This document shows positions 1 through 7,323 of a stretch of 40,357 bases of DNA, one piece after another (the first letter of the stretch is position 1; each line of letters begins with the position of its first letter). The notes beneath the pieces were generated by a model. That model searched no databases and had not been told where the DNA came from. It saw only the letters and a list, made by a program, of their open reading frames with translations. Both the position numbers and the translations under genes were made by a program. This DNA comes from Paenalicyclobacillus cellulosilyticus (GTDB lineage Bacteria > Bacillota > Bacilli > Alicyclobacillales > Alicyclobacillaceae): assembly GCF_014647315.1 (NCBI RefSeq), contig NZ_BMOY01000023.1:1-40357 (forward strand). The letters are read 5' to 3'.

Positions 1-71
1 TTGGAATGCGCCACAATTCCAGGTGACAATGACGGTTGGAAAAACGCCGTCAAATAAAGCGAGCGTGGACA

Positions 72-85
72 ACAGCTTCGATCAC
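72..85 (-). repeat. Decayed terminal CRISPR repeat
   Basis: Read on the minus strand, the first 14 bases of the 36-base repeat are intact here and the remaining 22 have diverged. It is followed by a normal 35-bp spacer (86-120) and then the first full repeat. Decay of the last repeat is the usual mark of the leader-distal end, so it supports transcription of the array on the minus strand from the cas2 side. Bases 1-71 beyond it hold no gene that I can support. Confidence 0.75.
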
Positions 86-120
86 ATCATCAACATCATC
101 AAGGACAACGAGATCGGCAT

Positions 121-1651
121 GTGCTCAACGCCTTTCGGCATCACAGCTTCGATCACGAGCCTCATCCAATCCAGATTTTTGTCTTCGGAAAGTGCTCAAC
201 GCCTTTCGGCATCACAGCTTCGATCACATGATCTCGCGCACGTGTTGAAACACCGTCTCGAGTGCTCAACGCCTTTCGGCATCACAGCTTCGATCACGCG
301 GATGTGTGGTTGAGCGCACCGAGAAGGGATAGTGCTCAACGCCTTTCGGCATCACAGCTTCGATCACCGAGGAATACGTCTACGCTACCGACGAGTGGAG
401 CGTGTGCTCAACGCCTTTCGGCATCACAGCTTCGATCACGTGAAAGGAGGTGATACAGGTGCCAGCGATCCCGGTGGTGCTCAACGCCTTTCGGCATCAC
501 AGCTTCGATCACTACGCGCTTTGATGTTGCGTTTGATGATCTGAGTGGTGTGCTCAACGCCTTTCGGCATCACAGCTTCGATCACGTATGCCCGCGAAAC
601 GCAGCTCGCTGTCCATCTGCAGTGCTCAACGCCTTTCGGCATCACAGCTTCGATCACGGGCTATCTCGGGCGACATCAACCCGAGCAAGACGTGCTCAAC
701 GCCTTTCGGCATCACAGCTTCGATCACTCACGGTACTATCCGTCCGGCCGCACCGGGGCATACATGTGCTCAACGCCTTTCGGCATCACAGCTTCGATCA
801 CGTCCTTTCGCTTTCCATTGTTTATGGGAGTCATGGTGCTCAACGCCTTTCGGCATCACAGCTTCGATCACAGTGCATCACTCATTGAAGCAGCCAACTG
901 ACTCGTGTGCTCAACGCCTTTCGGCATCACAGCTTCGATCACGCATTTGGCGAGGTCCACGCTTGAGTACGTCTCTAGTGCTCAACGCCTTTCGGCATCA
1001 CAGCTTCGATCACTTTCTTCCCGCGAAACTCCATCAGGTCTTCCACTTGTGCTCAACGCCTTTCGGCATCACAGCTTCGATCACTGTGCTGCAGTGCCCC
1101 GCTCGCGCTCGTACTCTGGTGCTCAACGCCTTTCGGCATCACAGCTTCGATCACGAGCTGCATGAGGCGAAGCTGGACGCGCTGGAGGAGTGCTCAACGC
1201 CTTTCGGCATCACAGCTTCGATCACCGGGCCTGCTCGAGTGCGTTCAGCTGCGCGTCCGAGTGCTCAACGCCTTTCGGCATCACAGCTTCGATCACTCAA
1301 TGGTTACGTCGATACGGACGGCACGGTCCAGTGCTCAACGCCTTTCGGCATCACAGCTTCGATCACGAAGCTAGCGAACGATGGAACCTGCACCCCGACT
1401 AGTGCTCAACGCCTTTCGGCATCACAGCTTCGATCACCACAGACCCGCATTATGCGGACAAGCTCCTTGCGATGTGCTCAACGCCTTTCGGCATCACAGC
1501 TTCGATCACGCGCCGCGCAAAGCGGAGGACGTGGCGGCACAGATGTGCTCAACGCCTTTCGGCATCACAGCTTCGATCACAGCAGGCGCTCAAGTGGCTG
1601 CAACAGCGGGGTATGGTGCTCAACGCCTTTCGGCATCACAGCTTCGATCAC
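121..1651 (-). CRISPR. CRISPR array, 22 identical 36-bp repeats
   Basis: Full repeats start at 121, 192, 262, 332, 404, 477, 550, 622, 692, 766, 836, 907, 978, 1049, 1119, 1190, 1261, 1331, 1402, 1474, 1545 and 1616. Each is 36 bp, and I see no difference among them. Spacers are 34-38 bp, mostly 35; counting the one next to the decayed repeat there are 22. In the minus orientation the repeat begins GTGATCGAAGC and ends GGCGTTGAGCAC. A GCC-GAAA-GGC hairpin lies just ahead of the last nine bases, which suits Cas6 cleavage leaving an 8-nt 5' handle TTGAGCAC. Strand is inferred from this hairpin position, the decayed repeat at 72-85 and the adjacent leader and cas genes. Long open frames across the array are repeat artefacts. 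Confidence 0.98.
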
Positions 1652-2010
1652 AGCACCCTGCCGAATTCCAGGTTTTCCGCAGCATTTCTCTCCGACCATT
1701 CAAGAATCCAAGCACAAAGCACCCTCCATAGAACATGTTCTTATTGGTCAACGGCTCGCCCTGACGCTTCGACCGTCGCAATCCTTTGTCACTTCTGGGT
1801 TGTGGGCCTCTTATCCTTGGTTCAAGCATGGAATGACACCTTCATCCCGCGGAGTGTCCGAAAACACCAAGGCAAACCGAGATTGGAATGAAGGCCACGC
1901 CGCTTCATGACCTTGATGCTTGAATGCCTAAATCGGTGCTTGTACTATGGATGCTTAAATTCGGAAATGAAGCTTCGAAGCACGAAGTCGGTACTTAAAA
2001 GTGCAGCGTC
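1652..2010 (-). promoter_or_regulatory. CRISPR leader region
   Basis: This 359-bp stretch between the cas2 stop and the leader-proximal repeat holds no convincing gene. It is less GC-rich than its surroundings and carries loose direct repeats around 1906-1965 (GATGCTT followed by an AAAT/TCGG block). By position it should hold the array promoter and the integration signals read by Cas1-Cas2. The role is inferred from position; no leader motif was recognised. Confidence 0.6.
1725..1751 (-). promoter_or_regulatory. Candidate array promoter with 12-bp palindrome
   Basis: On the minus strand TTGACC (1751-1746) is followed after 15 bases by TATGGA (1730-1725). The spacing is short for a sigma-A promoter. 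The gap contains most of the perfect palindrome AGAACATGTTCT (1730-1741). Transcription would start about 65 bases before the first repeat. A plausible but weak call. Confidence 0.3.
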
Positions 2011-2301
2011 CTAAAGCAATTCAAAACGATCCTCGGATTTGGCGATAATGTTTTTCACGTTGAGTTGGACGATGCGGTTGACGTCTGCGTCATGAATGGG
2101 CGCGATGAGAAGACTGTCCTCTTCCGCCAAGAGGGCGGCGAGTTCCCACCGTAGTTTGGCCATCATGGTACTCGACAGATGACATTGGAACACCGAATAC
2201 TGGATTGGTTTCCCATACGACTTAAGCAATTTGTAACACTTGCGCCACCGCTTTGGGTCTCGAATATCGTAACAAATCAAATAAAATGAACGTCCCGGCA
2301 T
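2011..2301 (-). CDS. cas2: CRISPR-associated protein Cas2
   Basis: This 96-residue protein has the usual Cas2 length. Cas2 forms the dimeric core of the Cas1-Cas2 integrase that inserts new spacers at the leader end. The N-terminal strand FYLICYDIRD carries the conserved aspartate of the ferredoxin-like fold. It is followed by RWRKCYKLLKSYG and IQYSVFQC, both typical of the family. I chose the ATG at 2301: the frame is open further upstream, but that extension lies inside the cas4-cas1 gene and does not resemble Cas2. The gene begins 17 bp after the cas4-cas1 stop and is the last gene of the operon, directly beside the leader. Confidence 0.95.
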   Translation of the reverse strand: MPGRSFYLICYDIRDPKRWRKCYKLLKSYGKPIQYSVFQCHLSSTMMAKLRWELAALLAEEDSLLIAPIHDADVNRIVQLNVKNIIAKSEDRFELL

Positions 2302-2318
2302 AGATGACTCATCCCCAT

Positions 2319-4040
2319 TTAACGGATTCGATTTCGGGCGAACAATCCTGGTGCACCGGACCACTCCTTTTCCAGGAGCCGAACTTCCAACTCTATGGCG
2401 CGATCGTAAGACAGGGAATATCCGATTACAGGATGCTTCCACTTATCCTGCTTTCTCCGCTCATACAGTTCGATGGCCTTCTTGCGTCCTTCCGGGCTCA
2501 GCCAGCACTGTTTGCCCGCTTGCACAAAATCGTCACCCACCGACCACTGCCTGCGATGCAGACTTCCAACCAAAATCATGTCACACAGGGTGACGCGAAA
2601 CATCTCCATCAAGTCGAGCGCCAATGGATATGCAGATGACCTGGGTTGATGATAAAAACCGATGGACGGATCCAATCCGACGACCAGAATCGCACGGACA
2701 CAATCCCGATATAGGAGCGCATACCAAAATGACAAGAGGGCATTCGCAGGATCACGCGGCGGACGCCGGTTTCTGCCATCCAAAGCCAGCTGGCCGTCGT
2801 CTCGGGTCAACGTGCCAAGGCAAGTAAAGTACGCCCGGCCGGCAAGTCCTTCCCATCCCCGCAATTCATCCAAACTCGAGGCACGATGGACGTGTTTGAC
2901 CGCTTCTCTCATCACTTCTATCTCAGACTCCACAGTTTCACGCTGCTTTTCTCGCGTCAGCCTCAGGACATACCGCAACTGGCTCTCCACCTTTGCAGTC
3001 ACCAGGCGCTTCGCGAGATACAACACCATCGCGGGATCGGTCAGCCCCGCATACTGCCTGAGCCGCCTTTGCACACCTCCCGCAAGATTGCCAATACTGC
3101 CCACATATCGGCCACCTGTTGTGAAGAAGTGAATGGGGATACCCTCCGACGCACAAGCATGAATGGTCTGCGTCGTCACTTGAACATGACCATGCAACGA
3201 GATCGAGACGATTTCGTGAATCGGAAACTCTTTCCTTTCTCCGCCTCGTTCCTCCACGATCACGGTACCCCCGCTGCGACGGACAGTGGCACCAGGAGAA
3301 GTCACATGAAGATCGCTTCCCTCCCGGTCCGCCGGAAAAAACCGCTGCGCTGGTTCCGCAGACACTTCAAGCAACAAGCGTTCTTCTTCCGGAAGACAGA
3401 CGGGAGCCAACGAGCAGTTTGTGCACAAATTCGTATTGGATGTAACCGGTGGACGCTGCGTCGAACGACGCAATTCCGCCGCCCGCCGGACAGTTTCCGC
3501 GAAGCGGGCGCGCAGTTCCTCGTCCACCAGTACCACCGCCGTGCGATGATCTGCCGCGTAATACACGCGGCCTTCCGTGATGGGGCGTTCGAAGTGTTCC
3601 TCTAGCAAGAGTGCATATGCACAAATTTGAATCTCATCCGAAGGCCAAGCTTGAACTCTTCCGTCCCGGGAAAGGCGTGCTCGCCCTTTCTTATACTCAA
3701 ACGGCACCCATCGGCCGTCTATGGTCCGAACGACGTCCACCTTTCCCTTAATCCCCAGCCGTTCACTTTCCAAAGTGTAGGACGTCAGTTCGACATACTC
3801 AGGTAACTGCTCATGCAGTCTTCTCCCGTCGTACACGGATTGATCCGCAATGCGAATCTCTTCCACCTCTTCGAGGTAAAACAGCCGTTCACAGTAAACC
3901 AACGCATGAAGAGCCATCACCCTCGTTAAGGGTTCGGCGTCATCCACGTTCTTCCCCTCCTGCAAAAGAGACTTGATAGGTTTCATTTTGGCCAGCGAGA
4001 GGGGAGATGATACTGGCACCTTCCCGAGATGCTCGATCAC
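2319..4040 (-). CDS. cas4-cas1: Cas4-Cas1 fusion, spacer acquisition endonuclease
   Basis: A single 573-residue chain joins two adaptation enzymes. Residues about 40-225 are Cas4, a RecB-like nuclease with an iron-sulfur cluster that trims prespacers and selects the PAM. Visible are Cys50 in LVYCERLFYLEE, the E115-Y-K117 active-site motif, Q138/Y142 and the C-terminal cysteines C206, C209 and C215. Residues about 233-573 are Cas1, the integrase; its metal ligands are E397 (GWEGLAG), H464 (GFYH) and D476/E479 (ALDLMEM). Such fusions are known in several type I systems, so this is not an error. The GTG at 4040 has no clear ribosome site; ATG at codon 19 or 42 is possible, with conserved sequence beginning near codon 40. 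It follows cas5 by 47 bp. Confidence 0.95.
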   Translation of the reverse strand: MIEHLGKVPVSSPLSLAKMKPIKSLLQEGKNVDDAEPLTRVMALHALVYCERLFYLEEVEEIRIADQSVYDGRRLHEQLPEYVELTSYTLESERLGIKGKVDVVRTIDGRWVPFEYKKGRARLSRDGRVQAWPSDEIQICAYALLLEEHFERPITEGRVYYAADHRTAVVLVDEELRARFAETVRRAAELRRSTQRPPVTSNTNLCTNCSLAPVCLPEEERLLLEVSAEPAQRFFPADREGSDLHVTSPGATVRRSGGTVIVEERGGERKEFPIHEIVSISLHGHVQVTTQTIHACASEGIPIHFFTTGGRYVGSIGNLAGGVQRRLRQYAGLTDPAMVLYLAKRLVTAKVESQLRYVLRLTREKQRETVESEIEVMREAVKHVHRASSLDELRGWEGLAGRAYFTCLGTLTRDDGQLALDGRNRRPPRDPANALLSFWYALLYRDCVRAILVVGLDPSIGFYHQPRSSAYPLALDLMEMFRVTLCDMILVGSLHRRQWSVGDDFVQAGKQCWLSPEGRKKAIELYERRKQDKWKHPVIGYSLSYDRAIELEVRLLEKEWSGAPGLFARNRIR

Positions 4041-4087
4041 TACGCATCAGCATCTTTCATCGGGATTTATCCATCAACCGTAGCGCG

Positions 4088-4753
4088 TTACTTCGTATGC
4101 GCAATCTCAAACATCCCGACTTGCCGCTGGCCGCGTGCCGGAATCCATGCGGCGCGCTCCCACACCGTCTTCTCGGATCCCACATGATCCACCCATACCG
4201 GCACGGACCATTCTCCGTCCTCCGCAGGTTCTAACAACCAACTTTCGCCGGCACGTATGGCAGCTTCGACCTCCGCAGCGCTCATCAGGGAAAATTCATC
4301 GATAAGATGATGGCTTTCCCCGCAGGAGAGACCGCCAACACGGAGGCTCCGCTCGGGTTGGTGATAACAAGATTCCACAACTCGCCAGAGATTCGGCACC
4401 GCACCCGATTCTGGGCAGAGCCCCACCATGAATTCCAACCCTGTCAACAACGTTTGATAATCGGGTTTGGAGTTCTGCGGACTGTTTAGGTCCGCCACCT
4501 TCACGCGCCGCGTCTTCCGGATGACCAAGCTCGGCGAACCGCTCCGAATGACGACAATCGCCAACCGAGTACCCTCGTATTTCCAACGGTTCGTCTCACC
4601 GATGTAAGACAGCAGCATCCCATACACCGTCGCCGGCGGTGGAAAGGGATACGACTCGGCGAACTCTCGCGCAAACGGCACGGTGAATGAGGCGATGGGC
4701 ACCGAAACGCGGATCCAGCGCAAATCCTCCACAGGCGACACGATCCGACTCAT
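4088..4753 (-). CDS. cas5: Cas5 (DevS/Cmx5 family), Cascade subunit
   Basis: This 221-residue protein matches the DevS/Cmx5 branch of Cas5, the subunit that caps the 5' handle of crRNA in the type I effector. The family's N-terminal pattern is clear: a beta strand (WIRVSVPIASFTVPFAREF), then SYPFPPPATVYGMLLSYIGE, the segment found in most Cas5 proteins. A late glycine-rich stretch (RVGGLSCGESHHL) also fits. The ATG overlaps the cas7 stop as ATGA, so the two are translationally coupled and likely made in fixed proportion. Confidence 0.9.
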   Translation of the reverse strand: MSRIVSPVEDLRWIRVSVPIASFTVPFAREFAESYPFPPPATVYGMLLSYIGETNRWKYEGTRLAIVVIRSGSPSLVIRKTRRVKVADLNSPQNSKPDYQTLLTGLEFMVGLCPESGAVPNLWRVVESCYHQPERSLRVGGLSCGESHHLIDEFSLMSAAEVEAAIRAGESWLLEPAEDGEWSVPVWVDHVGSEKTVWERAAWIPARGQRQVGMFEIAHTK

Positions 4754-5667
4754 GACGTAAGCTCATCCTTTAGGCGCGAAATCACCTCATCAGCCGCCAT
4801 GCGCACCCCCGCGTACACTGCTGCGCCGTATCGGACTAAACGATCCACTTCAGCCTCCATCAGCGCGTCACCGCCCACGACAACTTCGGACGGATGGATA
4901 TCTCCTGTCTCCATGCGCCGCAACAGCGTATGTAGAGAGACGCCTTCCCCGTCCTTTGCCGGCTCGGCAACGTACAGGATGCGTGGCGCAGGATCCTGCG
5001 TAATCCGAAAAATCGCGACAGAAGGAGAGAAATCGTAAAGAAACCGGCCGTGATTGCCTCCGACTTCGCTCAGTGAAGAGACAGCTTCAATCACCTTCAC
5101 CACACGCTGGGGCACTTTTAATGCACTGGGTGTCAGGGAAAAACTGTATTGATAACGTGTTGCGTGCACCTCCGTGGCGTACAAGGACGTTTCGCTTTTC
5201 GAACCGCCTCTCGCGTTGAACGTGACTTCCCCGTTGTATGGGTCCAATGACACGGCGCGCGAAACCTCAAGCGGTCCGCGGCGGGCTGTGGTGGTGCCCT
5301 TCGCACGCCCTCTCGTCTCCGATTCCCCGTTCTCCGACTTCGCCGCTTTGGCATCCATGTAACCCATCACGTCGTCATCGATAAACCTTTCCGGCGAAAA
5401 TGACTGGTCTTTGATCTCATAGTCTCCCGCACTACCCTTATCGGGCACCCACACGCGGTTCGTCTCGCAGAGCATGTCACCGTCCTCGTATCTCCTCTGC
5501 CACCACAGGCGAATGGCGTATCGAATCGCTTCCGCAGAGACGGTGGTGTGATTCATTCCCTTCCACAGGATTTTTTGCAGCGTGGTCACATTTCCTTCCG
5601 TCTCCCCGCGGTTGTTGGCCGCCACCCCATACTGCGTCACAATCGTCCCATGCACATGCAGACTCAT
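4750..5667 (-). CDS. cas7: Cas7 (DevR/Cst2 family), Cascade backbone
   Basis: This 305-residue protein belongs to the DevR/Cst2 group of Cas7, the RAMP-fold subunit that polymerises along the spacer part of crRNA. Family features are the N-terminal strand MSLHVHGTIVTQYGVAANNRGE, the following KILWKGMNHTTVSAEAIRYAIR helix, and a final region with a glycine-rich turn and VYAGVRMAADEVI. The basic, disordered-looking segment at about residues 112-130 (ESETRGRAKGTTTARRG) resembles the variable thumb or linker seen in this family. The ATG has AAAGGAG upstream. It starts 60 bp after cas8 and overlaps cas5 by four bases. Confidence 0.92.
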   Translation of the reverse strand: MSLHVHGTIVTQYGVAANNRGETEGNVTTLQKILWKGMNHTTVSAEAIRYAIRLWWQRRYEDGDMLCETNRVWVPDKGSAGDYEIKDQSFSPERFIDDDVMGYMDAKAAKSENGESETRGRAKGTTTARRGPLEVSRAVSLDPYNGEVTFNARGGSKSETSLYATEVHATRYQYSFSLTPSALKVPQRVVKVIEAVSSLSEVGGNHGRFLYDFSPSVAIFRITQDPAPRILYVAEPAKDGEGVSLHTLLRRMETGDIHPSEVVVGGDALMEAEVDRLVRYGAAVYAGVRMAADEVISRLKDELTS

Positions 5668-5727
5668 CCTGTTCTACTCCTTTCTTCTCCTTGGTTGATG
5701 ATTTTGGTTGAGATGTTGCGGCAAAGG

Positions 5728-7323
5728 CTATGACTCCTCAGCGATCCGTTGCACCTTCGTGTCTCCATCTGTCTCCTCCCAGCCCGTCGCATCATCCCGC
5801 CTTTCCTCCTCATACCGGCTCCGGTAAGTGGCGATGGCCAAGAGACATAAATCTCTCACCTCACGCCAATCCGGTTCCTCGATGGCAAACCGAAGGAGGA
5901 GATCCCGTTCGATGTTCTTGCTCACAACTTCGTTCTGCTTCAGCCGCGGGTGAGTTTGTGCCATAAACCGTACCAAGGTATGACGAAACATATCCCGCGA
6001 GCGACAATGTGCAAAATCGAGCACCATTCGCTGGTACTCCCGTTCAAAGGCCCGCCCTCTGTCGGCCCCCGCCTGCTGCGCCTTTTCGTTTACCTGGCCG
6101 TACCGGTTCGCGACAGCCTGTTGGATCAATTCGACAAACATTCGTTTGGCCTCGTCGTCCCAGACACGTTCGTTGTGGACCAAATTTCTCAACCCCTTTC
6201 GCCAACGCCGGAGCAACGCACCGCGCTGCCCCAGGACGTACTCGCTGAATCCTAGATACCACGGGCGATGGTTCAACACGTTTTCCGCGATCCGTTCCCG
6301 CATCGGCATCACCAGGACGACCTGGGTCCCATCTTCCCGCTCATAGCGAAGATTGCCTAACTCCTTCAAAATTTCCCGGTAAGTCAACGCCATCGCGCGG
6401 GAAGGTTTCGCGACGGTCAGAACCCGCGTTCTCGTCTTCTGTTGCTTGCTCCACGCCACCGTGCCGAAGCACATGGCGTACAGGTCGTGGTGCACCCGAT
6501 ACGACTGCGTCGTGATCGTAAAAGCCACCGCGGCATGCATGGCCGCATCGGCAACCCCGGCCACGAGTTCCATCCGCGGAACGGACAACTGTTGCGCCGT
6601 GTAGAACTCGTACAACCGTTCCGAAGCTTCGGCCAGATTGGTGGCGCGCGGGACGACCACCACCGCCTCTACACGCGGGTCCCAGTCACCTGCTTCCGTG
6701 TAAGCTCTTGCCGTATACCACATACACCCCAACGGCGCCAGCATGAGCAGGAAAAACCGTTCGGGCGTATCTTGAATGGCGGTCGCCGAAGCATGTGCGT
6801 TATGTTTGACCATGGCGCCGGGCATGGCCCATCCTGCCAACTCAATCATCTTGCCGTGCTTGCGCGCTTTTGCGATCTCTTCAGCCACCCCCGGCGAACG
6901 ATGGCTAAAATCCCGCAACGGTTTGAATGTGTACTCCTTGTCGTTGTCTTCGCTGCGCGGGCGAAGCACAGGACGTGAATCGGCTTTACGAGACTTTGGA
7001 TGCTGCAAAAATGACGCCATCATGACATTCTGCACCGCGGCCCTTTCGGACTGGTTCAAGCGCGCAAACAGCGGAAACCGAATCAGACCGTCTTCGTCGA
7101 TCTCATATAGCAGGGTAAGAAACGCATGCAGGACCTCAGCCTCACATGTCAACCCCTCGATGATAAACCGGTTCCCATCTATCCGTACCGCGACCCCGCG
7201 CGCTGCGAGCCAGTCGCGCACCTTATCCGTACGGCAACTCGCGGCCAGCCCAATCAGTCCGGCGCGGTGCAGCGGGGTCATTCCCGGCGCGTTGAGAACA
7301 AAGTCCCAACGGTTCAGGTTCAT
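5728..7323 (-). CDS. cas8: Cas8-type large subunit (Cmx8, Myxan subtype)
   Basis: This 531-residue protein sits in the large-subunit position between cas3 and cas7. Its start (LNAPGMTPLHRAGLIGLAASCR) and the later HRPWYLGFSEYVLGQRGALLRRW resemble the Myxan-type Cmx8 family. Large subunits recognise the PAM and recruit Cas3. They diverge fast, so the assignment rests on gene order plus family resemblance rather than on catalytic motifs. I chose the ATG at 7323, which has GGGAGGTGG ahead at good spacing; this start lies 101 bases inside the end of cas3. Many basic residues in the C-terminal half suit nucleic-acid binding. Confidence 0.85.
   Translation of the reverse strand: MNLNRWDFVLNAPGMTPLHRAGLIGLAASCRTDKVRDWLAARGVAVRIDGNRFIIEGLTCEAEVLHAFLTLLYEIDEDGLIRFPLFARLNQSERAAVQNVMMASFLQHPKSRKADSRPVLRPRSEDNDKEYTFKPLRDFSHRSPGVAEEIAKARKHGKMIELAGWAMPGAMVKHNAHASATAIQDTPERFFLLMLAPLGCMWYTARAYTEAGDWDPRVEAVVVVPRATNLAEASERLYEFYTAQQLSVPRMELVAGVADAAMHAAVAFTITTQSYRVHHDLYAMCFGTVAWSKQQKTRTRVLTVAKPSRAMALTYREILKELGNLRYEREDGTQVVLVMPMRERIAENVLNHRPWYLGFSEYVLGQRGALLRRWRKGLRNLVHNERVWDDEAKRMFVELIQQAVANRYGQVNEKAQQAGADRGRAFEREYQRMVLDFAHCRSRDMFRHTLVRFMAQTHPRLKQNEVVSKNIERDLLLRFAIEEPDWREVRDLCLLAIATYRSRYEEERRDDATGWEETDGDTKVQRIAEES

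Noticed and set aside
1660-1675. 16-base identity with 21081-21096 (GCCGAATTCCAGGTTT)
   Set aside because: A single 16-base match within 40 kb is not far from chance, the flanks do not align, and the two contexts share nothing.
1730-1741. Palindrome as a LexA (SOS) box
   Set aside because: GAAC and GTTC are separated by two bases instead of the four in the Gram-positive LexA consensus.
588-1910. A 440-codon open frame and several shorter frames across the array
   Set aside because: They consist of the repeat translated in different frames with spacers between; no ribosome sites or non-repeat domains.
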